Below, in pieces: positions 7,666-17,208 of a stretch of 64,000 nucleotides of DNA. Within the stretch, counting starts at the first letter, position 1. Each line of letters begins with the position of its first letter. Origin of the DNA: Desulfobaccales bacterium (GTDB taxonomy: Bacteria; Desulfobacterota; Desulfobaccia; Desulfobaccales; 0-14-0-80-60-11). The translations under genes and the position numbers were made by a program. The stretch is taken from the NCBI GenBank assembly GCA_037481655.1, contig JBBFLF010000002.1, forward strand, positions 65,856-129,855, read 5' to 3'. Under the pieces are notes generated by a model that saw nothing but the letters and a program-made list of their open reading frames with translations, ran no database searches and had not been told where the DNA came from.

Positions 7666-9384
7666 ATGCTCTATTCACGGCTGCTCATCCCCACCTTGAA
7701 GGAAAACCCCGCCGAGGCGGAGGCGGTCTCCCATCGCCTGCTCCTGCGGGCCGGCATGATCCGCAAGCTGGCCTCGGGCATCTATAATTACCTGCCCCTG
7801 GGGCTCAGGGTGTTGCGCAAGGTGGAGGCCATCGTCCGGGAGGAGATGAACCGGGCCGGGGCCCAGGAGGTGCTCCTGCCCGCGGTGCAGCCCGCCGAAC
7901 TGTGGCTGGAGTCCGGCCGCTGGCAGGTCTACGGCAAGGAACTGCTGCGCTTCAAGGACCGGCATCAGCGGGACTGCTGCTTCGGGCCCACCCACGAGGA
8001 AGTGATCACCGACCTGGTGCGCCGGGAGGTGCATTCCTACCGGCAGCTCCCCTTGAACCTCTACCAGATCCAGGTGAAGTTCCGGGACGAGATCCGGCCC
8101 CGTTTCGGGCTGATCCGGGGCCGGGAATTCATCATGAAAGACGGCTACAGCTTCGACGTGGACGAAGCCCAGGCCGAGGTCACTTACCAGGCCATGTACG
8201 AAGCCTACAGCCGCATCTTCAAGCGCTGCGGCCTGGACTTCAAGGTGGTGGAGGCGGACACCGGCCCCATCGGCGGCAGCTTCTCCCATGAATTCATGGT
8301 CCTGGCCGACACCGGCGAGGACACCCTGGCCTCCTGCACCGCTTGCGATTACGCCGCCAACCTGGAGAAGGCCGAAGCGGTGGCCCCCAACCCCCGGCCA
8401 GCCCCGGCACCGGAGGCGGAGCCGTATCGGGAAGTGGCCACTCCCGAGGTGCGCACGGTGGAGGAGGTGGCCGCCTTTTTCGGGGCCTCCCCGGCCCAGA
8501 TCATCAAGACCCTCATCTACGAGACGGAGCAGGGGCCGGTGGCGGTGCTCCTGAGGGGCGATCATGAGGTCAACGAGGTCAAGGTGAAAAATCTTCTGGG
8601 GGTCACCGACCTCTATCTGGCCGGGCCCGCCCGGGTGGAGGATCTCACCGGTGCCGAGGTAGGCTTCAGCGGCCCGGTGGGCCTTGATCTCCCCCTGTAT
8701 GTGGACCAGGCGGTGATGGCCCTGGCCGCCTGCATTACCGGCGCCAACAAAAGCGGCTATCACCTGGCGGGGGTGGTGCCGGGCCGGGATTTTCAGCCCT
8801 ACCGGGTGGCGGACCTGCGCCAGGTCACCGAAAGCGATCCCTGCCCCCGCTGCGGCGGCCGCCTCACCTTGCTCAAGGGCATTGAGGTGGGCCACATCTT
8901 CAAGCTGGGGACCAAATACTCCCAGGCCCTCAAGGCCACCTTCCTGGACGCCGCCGGGGAAGAGCGCTTTCTGTTCATGGGCTGCTACGGCATCGGGGTG
9001 TCCCGCATCGTGGCGGCGGCCATCGAGCAGGGGCACGACGCCGACGGCATCATCTGGCCCATGGCCCTGGCCCCCTTCCAGGTGATGCTCATCCCCATCA
9101 ATTTGGAGGAAGAGGCCACCCGGGCGGCCACCTTGCGGGTCTATGAGGAGCTCACCGCCGCCGGGGTGGAAGTCCTCCTGGACGACCGGGATGAGCGGCC
9201 GGGAGTGAAATTCAAGGACTGCGACCTGCTGGGGATCCCTCTGCGGGTGGTGCTGGGGCCCAAAACCCTGGCCAAAGGCCAAGCCGAGGTCCGGCAGCGC
9301 CGCACCCGGGAAACCACCTTCGTCGAGCTGGACAAATTGAAAGACGTGCTCACAGCCAGGATCAACCAGGAACTCCATGGGTAG
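7666..9384 (+). CDS. proS: Prolyl-tRNA synthetase
   Basis: A 572-residue bacterial-type class II synthetase that charges tRNA-Pro. The N-terminal catalytic part contains the GFGPTHEEV-like motif ([12 protein letters not shown]), [27 protein letters not shown] (motif 2 region) and, after the insertion, [18 protein letters not shown] (motif 3). Between about residues 240 and 375 lies the YbaK-type editing domain that clears Ala-tRNA-Pro. The C-terminal anticodon-binding domain follows (about 470-560). ATG 7666 was chosen over a TTG one codon earlier. Its last eight bases overlap rel, so the two are co-transcribed. Confidence 0.97.
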   Translation: MLYSRLLIPTLKENPAEAEAVSHRLLLRAGMIRKLASGIYNYLPLGLRVLRKVEAIVREEMNRAGAQEVLLPAVQPAELWLESGRWQVYGKELLRFKDRHQRDCCFGPTHEEVITDLVRREVHSYRQLPLNLYQIQVKFRDEIRPRFGLIRGREFIMKDGYSFDVDEAQAEVTYQAMYEAYSRIFKRCGLDFKVVEADTGPIGGSFSHEFMVLADTGEDTLASCTACDYAANLEKAEAVAPNPRPAPAPEAEPYREVATPEVRTVEEVAAFFGASPAQIIKTLIYETEQGPVAVLLRGDHEVNEVKVKNLLGVTDLYLAGPARVEDLTGAEVGFSGPVGLDLPLYVDQAVMALAACITGANKSGYHLAGVVPGRDFQPYRVADLRQVTESDPCPRCGGRLTLLKGIEVGHIFKLGTKYSQALKATFLDAAGEERFLFMGCYGIGVSRIVAAAIEQGHDADGIIWPMALAPFQVMLIPINLEEEATRAATLRVYEELTAAGVEVLLDDRDERPGVKFKDCDLLGIPLRVVLGPKTLAKGQAEVRQRRTRETTFVELDKLKDVLTARINQELHG

Positions 9385-11512
9385 GATCATCCGCCTCCAG
9401 GACATTGAAGAGGAAGTCCTCAAACACCACCCGGGGGCGGATACCTCCCTCATCCAGAAGGCCTACATTTTCTCCGCCAAGGCCCATGAGGGCCAGACCC
9501 GCTTAAGCGGCGAACCCTACCTCTCCCACCCCCTGGAAGTGGCCTACATCCTGGCCCAGATGGGTTTGGGCCCCATCACCGTCTCCTGCGGCCTCCTGCA
9601 CGACACGGTGGAGGATACCGCCGCCACCCTGGACGAACTGGACGAATACTTCGGGGAGGAAGTCACCGACATCGTCAACGGGGTGACCAAGATCGGCCAG
9701 CTCACCTTTGGGGACAAGCTCACCCAGCAGGCGGAGTACCTCCGGAAGATGGTCCTGTCCATGTCCAAGGACATCCGGGTGCTCCTGGTGAAGCTGGCCG
9801 ACCGGGTGCACAACATGCGCACCCTGGGGCACATGGAACCCCACAAGCAGAAGCGCATCGCCCAGGAGACCCTGGACATCTATGCGCCTTTGGCCGGCCG
9901 CCTGGGGATGTTCCGCCTCAAGGCCGAACTGGAGGATCTGTCCTTCTTTTATCTGGAACCCGAGGCCTACCAGCAGATCCAGGAAGGCCTGATGCGCAAA
10001 AAGGGGGAGCGGGAGAAATATATCGAGGAGGTCTGCGAGCTCCTGCGGGCCAAGCTCAAGGAGCACGGCCTGGACGGGGAAGTGAGCGGCCGCCTGAAGA
10101 ATTTTTACAGCATTTACCGCAAGATTCAGGCGCAGCAGATCGCCCTGGACGAGCTGCACGATATTTTGGCTTTCCGCATCATTCTCAATACCGTGGGGGA
10201 ATGCTACGAGGCCTTAGGCATCATCCACCACTATTTCCGGCCGGTGCCGGGCAGGCTCAAGGACTACATCGGCATGCCCAAGGCCAACCTCTACCAGTCC
10301 ATCCACACCACGGTCATCGGCCCGTACGGGGAGCGCATGGAAGTGCAGATCCGCACCCATGAGATGCACCGGGTGGCGGAGGAGGGCATCGCCGCCCACT
10401 GGGGCTACAAAGAGAAGCGGGCCCTGGTGGAAAAGGACGCCCAACGCTTTGCCTGGCTGAGGCAGATGGTGGACCTGCAGCGGGACCTCACCAGCCCGGA
10501 GGAGCTCATCGAGGGGGTGCGCCTGGAGCTCTACCCCGATGAGGTTTACGTCTTCACTCCCCGGGGGGAGGTAAAAGAGCTGCCCCGGGGCTCCACCCCG
10601 GTGGATTTCGCCTACGCCATCCACACCGAAGTGGGGAACACCTGCGTGGGGGCCAAGGTCAACGGCCGCATGGTGCCCCTGCGCTACGAGCTGCAAAACG
10701 GCGACACGGTGGAGATCCTCACCTCCCCCAACCAGCGCCCCAACCGGGACTGGCTCCAGTTTGTCAAGACCTCTCGGGCCCGCACCAAGATCCGCCAGTG
10801 GCTCAAGGCGGCGGAGCGGGATCAGAGCATCGCCCTCGGCAAGGAGCTTTTGGAGCGGGAACTGCGCAAGCACGGGCTCATCAAGCTCCTCAAGGAGGGG
10901 GAGGAGCTCCGCAAGGTGGCCCAGGAGCTCTCCTTGGTGCGCCTGGATGACCTGTTTGAAGCCATCGGCCACGGCAAGTATTCCGCCGGCCAGGTGGTGG
11001 GGCGACTCCTCAAGACCCAGGCCCCCGAACCCGAGCCCGTCACCGAGCTGGAGGTCAAGCCCCCCAAGGACCTGGGCCCCATCCGCATCAAGGACCTCCA
11101 GGACCTCCTCATCCGCCTGGCCAGCTGCTGCCAGCCCATTCCCGGCGATGCCATCATCGGCTACATCACCCGGGGCAAAGGGGTCACCATCCATCGGGCC
11201 GACTGCCCCTATCTGGCCCGCACCGAATCCTTCCGCCAGATCCCGGCGGAATGGGACGGCCACCAGCAGAAACTCTATCCGGCCCGCATCCAGGTGATCA
11301 CGGTGGACAAGCCCGGGGTGCTGGCGGACATCACCGGGGCCCTGAAGGCGGCGGATGTCAACGTCACCAAGGCCTCGGTGGAGACCACTGCCGACCACCG
11401 GGGGATCGCCAACTTCACCGTGCAGGTGTCGGATCAGCAGCACTTGGAGCGGGTGCTGGCGGCCATTAAGCGCCTCAAGGAAGTGATCTCGGTCAGGCGG
11501 GTGACGGGGTAA
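9377..11512 (+). CDS. rel: Bifunctional (p)ppGpp synthetase/hydrolase (Rel/SpoT)
   Basis: A 711-residue RelA/SpoT homologue that makes and degrades (p)ppGpp in the stringent response. The HD hydrolase domain is intact: His51, the HD pair at 75-76 and ED at 79-80. The synthetase domain (about 225-350) has [20 protein letters not shown]; the RxKD motif is that of bifunctional enzymes, not the ExDD of synthetase-only RelA. A TGS domain (about 385-445) and a C-terminal ACT domain (about 635-711) follow. It overlaps proS by eight bases, an uncommon pairing that ties a tRNA synthetase to the alarmone enzyme. No second relA is in the window. Confidence 0.95.
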   Translation: MGRIIRLQDIEEEVLKHHPGADTSLIQKAYIFSAKAHEGQTRLSGEPYLSHPLEVAYILAQMGLGPITVSCGLLHDTVEDTAATLDELDEYFGEEVTDIVNGVTKIGQLTFGDKLTQQAEYLRKMVLSMSKDIRVLLVKLADRVHNMRTLGHMEPHKQKRIAQETLDIYAPLAGRLGMFRLKAELEDLSFFYLEPEAYQQIQEGLMRKKGEREKYIEEVCELLRAKLKEHGLDGEVSGRLKNFYSIYRKIQAQQIALDELHDILAFRIILNTVGECYEALGIIHHYFRPVPGRLKDYIGMPKANLYQSIHTTVIGPYGERMEVQIRTHEMHRVAEEGIAAHWGYKEKRALVEKDAQRFAWLRQMVDLQRDLTSPEELIEGVRLELYPDEVYVFTPRGEVKELPRGSTPVDFAYAIHTEVGNTCVGAKVNGRMVPLRYELQNGDTVEILTSPNQRPNRDWLQFVKTSRARTKIRQWLKAAERDQSIALGKELLERELRKHGLIKLLKEGEELRKVAQELSLVRLDDLFEAIGHGKYSAGQVVGRLLKTQAPEPEPVTELEVKPPKDLGPIRIKDLQDLLIRLASCCQPIPGDAIIGYITRGKGVTIHRADCPYLARTESFRQIPAEWDGHQQKLYPARIQVITVDKPGVLADITGALKAADVNVTKASVETTADHRGIANFTVQVSDQQHLERVLAAIKRLKEVISVRRVTG

Positions 11513-11756
11513 GGGAAATCCGGGAGCCGGCCGGGAGATTTGCGGAGGGCGCTCCCGAGGCGGGAAAGGGAAATATACGGCCGGGGTGCCAAAGGGCCTT
11601 CTGGGAGAGGCCGGGAAGCCCGACCTCCCCGCCCCACCTCAGATCAGGCTCCCAACCCCCTGGAGGAGCGGAAGAAGTGAGGGTGAGACCCTTGCCCCTC
11701 TCCCTTAAGACACGGGCACATCGCTAGCCGGTCTGGCCCCTCCCCGCCCGGGAGCC

Positions 11757-11948
11757 TCAGGCCGGCTTGACCACCGCGCCGGAGCGCAGGCAGCGGGTGC
11801 ACACCCGGATATAGCGCACCGTCCCGGACGTAAGCGCCCGCACCCGCCGGAGGTTCGGCTTCCAGCGCCGTTTGGTGCGGTTGTTGGCGTGGCTGACGTT
11901 GTTGCCCACCTGGGGGCGTTTGCCGCAGATCTCACAGGTATATGCCAT
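11757..11948 (-). CDS. rpmB: 50S ribosomal protein L28
   Basis: A 63-residue ribosomal protein of the large subunit. The start [20 protein letters not shown] and the [10 protein letters not shown] region are diagnostic of L28. Two CxxC pairs (CEIC near the N-terminus, CTRC near the C-terminus) indicate the zinc-binding form. Two in-frame ATGs are present; the second (11948) was chosen because AAGGAG then lies nine bases upstream, and because family members begin MAYTC or MAxxC. The gene is alone on the minus strand, diverging from the protease gene at 12015. Confidence 0.95.
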   Translation of the reverse strand: MAYTCEICGKRPQVGNNVSHANNRTKRRWKPNLRRVRALTSGTVRYIRVCTRCLRSGAVVKPA

Positions 11949-11976
11949 GGTCATCTTCTCCTTCCCAAACTCAGTA

Positions 11977-12004
11977 AATGTAACCCAAAAAGCCGAAATG
12001 GCAA
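11977..12004 (-). promoter_or_regulatory. Probable promoter of rpmB
   Basis: Reading the minus strand, TTGCCA (plus 11999-12004) and TACATT (plus 11977-11982) are 16 bases apart, and the -10 box lies about 30 bases from the rpmB start. The match is moderate. Confidence 0.45.
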
Positions 12005-12014
12005 GGGTGGGACG

Positions 12015-12866
12015 GTGAAATTTCTCAGGCGGCTGGTGATGGCGGCCCTGCTGGGGGCCGGGCTAACCGCGTCCGCGGCGGCGGCTGACCCCCCGGCACC
12101 GGGCCCGGAGGAGCGGGCCCTCTATGATCTCAGGCGTCTGGGGCCGGTGGATCTGAGCCCCAAGACGGTGAAGGTGGAGGTCTATATCGCCCCCTTAGAG
12201 GAGACGAAGGCCTTTGCCCGGGCCTTCCCCCAGGTGTGGGAGAAGGTGCAGGCTTTTTACCGGCGCCTGGGGGTGGAGCTGGTGCATCTCCCGGCCGGTG
12301 CCCGGCCCGGACCGGTGGCCCCGGCAGAGCGCCTGCGTCTGGAGGTCCTGCCGTATCAGGAATGGCTGAACCGCACCTATGAGGCCTTTCAGGTGGCGCC
12401 GCCCTTCCGCCTCAGCTTCCTCTCCGTCTGCCGCAACAAATACGCCTTCGCGCATCTGCCCCTGTCGGTGATTCACTTCTCCTACCGGCGCTTCCATGAC
12501 CAGGTGCTGCGGCCGGAGGCGGATTCCGAACGGCTCAAGACCCAGCTCCTGGCCCATCTCCTCATCCATGAACTGGGCCATCTGATGGGGCTCTATCACA
12601 GCCATGAATTCGTGAATGATCCGGTGGAGGACCATCTGCCGGACGGCCTCACCCCCAATTTCATGAGCCACGATCTCACCTATGCCGGAGAGCTGGGGTT
12701 TGTCCCCTGGCAGCGGCAGATAATTCACAGCTATCTTTCCAAAGGCCGGGTCTATGAGCAATACCGCCGGGTGGACTTTGACCTGCTGCGCTACCTGGAG
12801 CGGGTGAAGGAGGCCAACGGCTTCAAAGAACCGGCCAAGCGGCCGCCGGAAGCCCCGGCGGGCTGA
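12015..12866 (+). CDS. Predicted secreted zinc metalloprotease (metzincin-type)
   Basis: A 283-residue protein with a signal peptide (KFLRR, hydrophobic stretch, ASAAAADPP cleavage region). The extended zinc site [11 protein letters not shown] (His185, Glu186, His189, His195) matches HExxHxxGxxH of metzincins, and NFMSHD about 20 residues later supplies a Met-turn (Met217). These features predict a zinc endopeptidase outside the cytoplasm. Substrate is unknown; the domain is smaller than most matrixins and resembles archaemetzincin- or matrixin-like proteins only at the motif level. The start is a GTG at 12015 chosen because it gives a proper signal peptide; the ribosome binding site is weak. 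The frame is open upstream, so a different start cannot be excluded. Confidence 0.8.
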   Translation: MKFLRRLVMAALLGAGLTASAAAADPPAPGPEERALYDLRRLGPVDLSPKTVKVEVYIAPLEETKAFARAFPQVWEKVQAFYRRLGVELVHLPAGARPGPVAPAERLRLEVLPYQEWLNRTYEAFQVAPPFRLSFLSVCRNKYAFAHLPLSVIHFSYRRFHDQVLRPEADSERLKTQLLAHLLIHELGHLMGLYHSHEFVNDPVEDHLPDGLTPNFMSHDLTYAGELGFVPWQRQIIHSYLSKGRVYEQYRRVDFDLLRYLERVKEANGFKEPAKRPPEAPAG

Positions 12867-12872
12867 GGCGCT

Positions 12873-13745
12873 TTATTGCGTGCCGATGAAGAAGGGGCGG
12901 AAGGTGTCCTCAGGGCGGCTCAGGGCCGCCTCGATAAGGGCCAGAAGCCGCTCCCGGGCCTCGGGCAGGGGCCCGCTCAGGTCCAGATAGTTGGTGTAGT
13001 GATCGCTCACCACCTGAGTGGGCACCTCAATGGCGCTGATCAGGGTGCGGGCTTCCTTCAGGACCTCGTGGGGGCTGCACAGCCGGAAGCGGCCGGAGAG
13101 CACGTCCTTAAGGAGGGGCGTGTTGATCTTGGGCACCAGGGTGCGCAGGCGCACAAAAGCAGGCTGGGCGGCATTGATGACCTGGGCGGAGGCCAGGGCA
13201 TGGCGGCGGCTCCCTTCCGGGCCGGCCAGCCCCAGGATAATATAGGCGGAGAGCTCAATTCCTGCCTCCCTAAGCCACTGTCCCGCCTGAACGTGCTGGG
13301 CCGCAGTAGCTCCTTTTTTTACCTTTGCCAGGAGTTCATCCTCGCCGCTTTCAAAACCGGCGTGGATGCGGCTTAGGCCCGCCTCGGCCAGCGCCTTGAG
13401 CCCCTCCCGGCCATGGCGCAGGATGAATTGGGAGGAGCCATACACAGTAATCCGCTGAAGCCGGGGAAAGAGGCGGCGGGCGTGGGCGCAGAGGGCCGCC
13501 AGGTCCCGGGTGGGCATGGCGATGGTGTTCCCGGCGGGGAAAAAGAGGGTCCGGACCCGGTCGCCGAACTCGGTCCGGGCCTCCGCCAGGTCCTCGATAA
13601 TCTCCGGCAGCGGCCGGATCTTGAAGCGGGTCTGTTTGTAGACCATGCAGAAGGTGCAGCGGTTATGGGGGCAGCCCACCGTGGCCTGGATGAGGAGGCT
13701 GTCCGCTTCGCTGGGCGGCCGGTAGATGGGGCCTTCATAGCGCAT
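12873..13745 (-). CDS. Radical SAM protein of unknown substrate
   Basis: A 290-residue radical SAM protein. Cys25, Cys30 and Cys33 form a C-x4-C-x2-C cluster motif (GCPHNRCTFC), a spacing seen in a family of uncharacterised B12-independent radical SAM proteins with the GC-xxx-RCTFC-xMYK pattern, rather than the canonical Cx3Cx2C. A TIM-barrel pattern follows, including SRIHAGFESGEDELLAKVKKG, a signature shared with the Elp3/MiaB/HemN radical SAM core. The C-terminal region has DHYTNYLDLSGPLP, common in this family. It converges with the protease gene and diverges from the DUF488 gene. The reaction is unknown. Confidence 0.85.
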   Translation of the reverse strand: MRYEGPIYRPPSEADSLLIQATVGCPHNRCTFCMVYKQTRFKIRPLPEIIEDLAEARTEFGDRVRTLFFPAGNTIAMPTRDLAALCAHARRLFPRLQRITVYGSSQFILRHGREGLKALAEAGLSRIHAGFESGEDELLAKVKKGATAAQHVQAGQWLREAGIELSAYIILGLAGPEGSRRHALASAQVINAAQPAFVRLRTLVPKINTPLLKDVLSGRFRLCSPHEVLKEARTLISAIEVPTQVVSDHYTNYLDLSGPLPEARERLLALIEAALSRPEDTFRPFFIGTQ

Positions 13746-13797
13746 GGCATTTCTGTCCGGGGAAAACCTTAGTTATTCTACCACGGAGGGGTTGAGG

Positions 13798-14190
13798 GTG
13801 CTCCCGTCAGGCACGATCAAGGTGAAACGGATTTATGAGCCGCCGGCCCCGGAGGATGGGGAGCGTTTCCTGGTGGACCGCCTGTGGCCCCGGGGGGTGA
13901 GCCGGGAAGCGGCGGCCCTCACGGGGTGGCTGCGGGAGCTCGCCCCCTCCGAGGAACTGCGGCGCTGGTTTGCCCACGAGCCCAGCCGCTGGCCCGAGTT
14001 CCGGGAGCGCTACCGCCGGGAGCTTCAGGCCCCCAAGGCGCAGAAACTGCTCCAGGAGGTGGCCGAACGGGCCAAGAGCGGCCCGGTCACCCTGGTCTTT
14101 GCCGCCCACGACCCTGAGAGGAATAATGCCCGGGTGCTCCAAGCGGTCATAGAGGAGCTGCTGGCCGTTTCCCGGGAAGCAGGGGCATAA
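13798..14190 (+). CDS. DUF488 family protein (YeaO-like)
   Basis: About 130 residues. The motifs KRIYEPP, DGERFLVDRLWPRGVSRE, WLRELAPSEELRRWF and the C-terminal VTLVFAAHDPERNNARVL are typical of the DUF488 family, whose function is not known. The start is taken as GTG 13798, about nine bases after GGAGGGG; an upstream ATG at 13744 would add 18 residues unlike the family. The PAS-domain gene begins four bases after the stop, so the two are probably co-transcribed. Confidence 0.88.
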   Translation: MLPSGTIKVKRIYEPPAPEDGERFLVDRLWPRGVSREAAALTGWLRELAPSEELRRWFAHEPSRWPEFRERYRRELQAPKAQKLLQEVAERAKSGPVTLVFAAHDPERNNARVLQAVIEELLAVSREAGA

Positions 14191-14194
14191 GGCC

Positions 14195-14650
14195 ATGCTC
14201 GCTCTGCCGGAGCTGTGCTGCCGGATCCTTCAGGAAGCCCGGGACGCCGTCATCTTCGCCGATCCTGAGGGCATCATCCGCCTCTGGAACCGGGGCGCCA
14301 TGGAGATCTTCGGCTATGCCGCGGCGGAGGCCGTGGGCCAATCTTTGGATATTATCATTCCGGAACGCCACCGGGAGCGCCATTGGCAGGGCTACCGCCG
14401 GGTAATGGCCACCGGGGTGACCCGCTACGGCAGCCAGGTCCTGGCCGTGCCGGGCCGCCATCGGGACGGCCGTAGCCTCTCCCTGGAGTTCACCGTCACC
14501 CTGGTGCGGGATGACCACCATCGCCTGCTGGGGGTGGCCGCCATCCTGCGGGACGTGACCGCCCGCTGGCAACGGGAGCAGGAGTTGCGGCGCCGTCTGG
14601 CCGAGGGCTTAGGTCCGGCGGGAACGACGGCTCAGGGGACCCCCCTTTGA
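14195..14650 (+). CDS. Stand-alone PAS domain protein
   Basis: A 151-residue protein made almost wholly of one PAS domain (about residues 8-128): DAVIFADPEGIIRLWNRGAM, the EIFGYAAAEAVGQSLDIIIP core, and the closing GVAAILRDVTARWQREQELR helix that normally leads into an output domain. No output domain follows; the protein stops after a short tail. It may sense redox state or a small ligand, or act by binding another signalling protein. It follows DUF488 by four bases. Confidence 0.85.
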   Translation: MLALPELCCRILQEARDAVIFADPEGIIRLWNRGAMEIFGYAAAEAVGQSLDIIIPERHRERHWQGYRRVMATGVTRYGSQVLAVPGRHRDGRSLSLEFTVTLVRDDHHRLLGVAAILRDVTARWQREQELRRRLAEGLGPAGTTAQGTPL

Positions 14651-14796
14651 GGTTTGAGGCCTTGGCCTCGAAGGAATCAATATAATCTCAGAGGGGTGGG
14701 GGGGTGAGGTAAGGGGGCAGGTATGCCGGCCCCCGGCCCCCCTTCCGAAAGCTATCTGTCACCATTTCACGTTAAACCTGGCGTGGCCGGCCCGCC

Positions 14797-14991
14797 TCAC
14801 TCTTCCCAGGAGATGGCCGACACCGGGCAGGCCTCCATGGCCTCCTTGATGCAGGCCTCATCCCCGCCTTCGGGCTTGATCACCCGGGATTTTCCCAAAA
14901 CTTCATCCAGCTCAAAGATCTCCGGACATAAGGAGGCGCAGGTGCCGCAGCCCAGGCAGGCCTCCTGATCCACCACCACTTTTTTGGGCAT
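14797..14991 (-). CDS. Single-cluster [4Fe-4S] ferredoxin
   Basis: A 64-residue ferredoxin carrying low-potential electrons. Cys12, Cys15 and Cys18 (CLGCGTC) and Cys55 (CPVSA) are placed to bind one [4Fe-4S] cluster; Cys22 and Cys47 lie where Desulfovibrio-type ferredoxins have an extra pair that can form a disulfide. A second full cluster motif is missing. The ribosome binding site AAGGAGG is excellent. It is monocistronic by spacing; 166 bases separate it from the upstream cupin gene. The partner enzyme is not evident here. Confidence 0.93.
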   Translation of the reverse strand: MPKKVVVDQEACLGCGTCASLCPEIFELDEVLGKSRVIKPEGGDEACIKEAMEACPVSAISWEE

Positions 14992-15157
14992 CTTGTGTCC
15001 TCCTTAGGCCTCAGGGCGATGCCTGTGGGCCTGGATGTGCCGGCCCGCGGCGTGAAATCCCCCGCCCCGTGCAGGCGGGGAAATCAGTCCACCTCAGCAG
15101 AGCGTGTGGGGGGTCAGCGATCCTTGGCCCCCTCACTTTCCTGGCTGCTGCCCATCA

Positions 15158-15475
15158 TCAAATGGGGGGCGCGATGGTGACGAGCAGCCTGAGGTCCGTC
15201 GTGGCCCTAAGGCCATGGGGCTCGGCAATGTCGCACACCACCACGTCCCCGGCCTTGGCCGGCAGCCGGGCGCCGTCTTTCCCCAGAAATTCCCCCTCCC
15301 CCTCCAGGATCACCAGGCTGAGCTGCCCCTCCACGTTGTGGGAGTGGATGGGGAGCTCCTGGCCGGCCCGGAAATTGAAATTGATGATTTTGAAATATGG
15401 GGAATCATGCACCAGAAAGCGCTTGAAGGCGGTGTCGCTGAAGTCATTGGCCTCAAAGAGATTGACCTTCTGCAT
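15158..15475 (-). CDS. Small cupin-domain protein
   Basis: A 105-residue single-domain cupin. Motif 1 is IHSHNVEGQLSLVILEGEGEF, with metal-ligand candidates His44, His46 and Glu49, and motif 2 contains GDVVVCDIAEPHGLRA with a further His near residue 87. Such proteins may be metal-dependent dioxygenases, isomerases or sensors; no specific role can be given. It starts downstream of the AICARFT gene, which is on the same strand about 80 bases upstream, so co-transcription is possible. Confidence 0.85.
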   Translation of the reverse strand: MQKVNLFEANDFSDTAFKRFLVHDSPYFKIINFNFRAGQELPIHSHNVEGQLSLVILEGEGEFLGKDGARLPAKAGDVVVCDIAEPHGLRATTDLRLLVTIAPPI

Positions 15476-15558
15476 GGGGCCCTCCTGTCGTGGGGGTGAG
15501 GGCTGTGACCGGGCCGGGGAAGACAGGGGGAGAACTGCCGGCCCCTCCCGGCCCGCCG

Positions 15559-16848
15559 TTAATGTTTGAAGGCCCGCTGGCCGGTGAAGACCATGGCCAC
15601 CGGGGGGTCGGCCTCGTTGCAGGCCTCGATGACCTCCCAGTCCCGGATGGAGCCGCCGGGATGGCAGACCGCGGTGATGCCCTGGCGGATGCCCACATCC
15701 ACCCCGTCCCGGAAGGGGAAAAAGGCGTCGGAAATCATCACGGCGCCCATGAGCCCGCCCTTGGCCGCCTCGGTCTCCTGGTCGATCTCCACCTTGTCGG
15801 AGACCGGCTTTTTGCCCTGCTCAATTTCCAGCTCCAGGGTTTTGTACGGGATGCCGAAGCGCTGGAAGCAGAGCTTGTCGGCGTATTTGGTGTAGGCCTT
15901 GAAAACGGCGATCTCCGCCACCCCCACCCGGTCCTGCTCGCCGGTGCCGATGCCCATGGTGACCCCGTCCTTGACGAAGAGGACGGAGTTGGAGGTGACC
16001 CCCTGCTCCACCCACCAGCCGAAAAGGAGGTCCTCATATTCCCGGTCGGTGGGCTGCCGTTTGGGCCGGTATTCCTTGCCCTGGTGCACGGCCACGGCGG
16101 GCTTGAAGTCCTCCTTGCTCAGGATGGCGCACAGCGGGGACTGCTGCACGATGAGGCCGCCGTCAATCAGGCTTTTGAAGTCCACAAACCGTTTGTGGAG
16201 GAGTTCGGTGAGGCGGTCGAAGCGGGGCACCTGGATGATGCGCAGGTCCTTGGCCTTTTTCAGGAGGTCCAGGGTGCCGGCTTCATAATCCGGGGCGGCC
16301 ACCACCTCCAGGTAATTGCGGCGGATGAGCTCGGCGGTGTCCTTGTCCACCGGCCGGTTGAAGACCGCGCAACCCCCGAAGGCAGCGATGCGGTCCGCCA
16401 TGTTGGCCTTGTCGTAAGCCTCGGCCAGGCTGGCCCCCCAGGCGGCGCCGCAGGGGTTGTTGTGCTTGAGAATCACCGCTGCCGGCTTGGCGGACAGGAA
16501 TTTGATGATGTTGAGGCCGTTGTCCAGGTCGGTGAGGTTGATCTTGCCGGGGTGTTTGCCCGCCTGGAGCATGGCCGCCTCGTCGATGGCGCTGGTGAGG
16601 CCAAGACCGGGCTCGATGAAGCGGCACTTCCCCAGCACCAGGTTGCCGTTGATGAGCTCATAGAGGGCGGCCTCCTGGTCCGGGTTTTCGCCGTAGCGCA
16701 GGCCGCTTTCGATGAGCTCGCCCTTCTCGTTTCTGATTTTCCAGGTGCGTTTGCGGTAAATGAGCTTCTGGTCGCCGAAGCTGATGGTGAGCTCCGGCGG
16801 GAAATGGTCGGTGAGGATGGTGCGGTACATGGCCTTGAAATCGCCCAT
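15559..16848 (-). CDS. purH: Stand-alone AICAR transformylase (PurH C-terminal domain only)
   Basis: A 429-residue protein that should transfer a formyl group from 10-formyl-tetrahydrofolate to AICAR, the ninth step of IMP synthesis. The domain begins early: GLRYGENPDQEA is at about residues 49-60, ILKHNNPCGAAWG near 126-138, AFGGCAVFNRPVD near 157-169 and FPFRDGVDVGI...HPGGSIRD close to the C-terminus, all PurH-AICARFT signatures. The 200-residue IMP cyclohydrolase domain that precedes it in standard PurH is absent. ATG 16848 follows AAGGAGAGG at good spacing; an upstream frame extension is low-complexity. The ring-closing enzyme must be elsewhere. Confidence 0.9.
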   Translation of the reverse strand: MGDFKAMYRTILTDHFPPELTISFGDQKLIYRKRTWKIRNEKGELIESGLRYGENPDQEAALYELINGNLVLGKCRFIEPGLGLTSAIDEAAMLQAGKHPGKINLTDLDNGLNIIKFLSAKPAAVILKHNNPCGAAWGASLAEAYDKANMADRIAAFGGCAVFNRPVDKDTAELIRRNYLEVVAAPDYEAGTLDLLKKAKDLRIIQVPRFDRLTELLHKRFVDFKSLIDGGLIVQQSPLCAILSKEDFKPAVAVHQGKEYRPKRQPTDREYEDLLFGWWVEQGVTSNSVLFVKDGVTMGIGTGEQDRVGVAEIAVFKAYTKYADKLCFQRFGIPYKTLELEIEQGKKPVSDKVEIDQETEAAKGGLMGAVMISDAFFPFRDGVDVGIRQGITAVCHPGGSIRDWEVIEACNEADPPVAMVFTGQRAFKH

Positions 16849-17208
16849 GGTCCTCTCCTTTGCGCGCTCAGGTAGGGGCCTTGCCCTCGGCCGCCGCGGC
16901 CCACGCCCCTCAAAGAGGCCGCCTCGGCCACGGCCGGCGACCGTGTGCCTCATTGTGCCACGGGGGGCCGGGGCTGGCAAGGGTCAGCCGCATTGACGGC
17001 GTTCGGGAGAAAGTGTAATTTTAAGTTAATTTAAGAAGGTTGGCAGCAGTCTGTGGGACAGGAGCCGAGCACCTGCCTCCCCTCCCGGGAGATTCCCAGG
17101 GGACAGGTCCGGAGGCTTTCGCCCGCAGAAAAACGTAACTGGAAGCAAAAAAAGTCGTTTGCAGCTTCCACTCATCGCTCACCTCCTTTTGCCGGAGCGG
17201 ACGGCGGC
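16849..17208. other. 360-base divergent intergenic region
   Basis: Separates the minus-strand AICARFT gene from a plus-strand operon of small genes. An AT-rich stretch at about 17011-17040 may carry promoters, but no clear pair of boxes is seen. An open frame (plus strand) continues upstream from the next gene without a ribosome binding site. Confidence 0.5.

Noticed and set aside
7675-9453. 592-codon open frame on the minus strand
   Set aside because: Antisense to proS, with the same artefactual composition.
15490-16875. 461-codon open frame on the plus strand
   Set aside because: Antisense to the AICARFT gene, whose motifs and ribosome binding site are clear.
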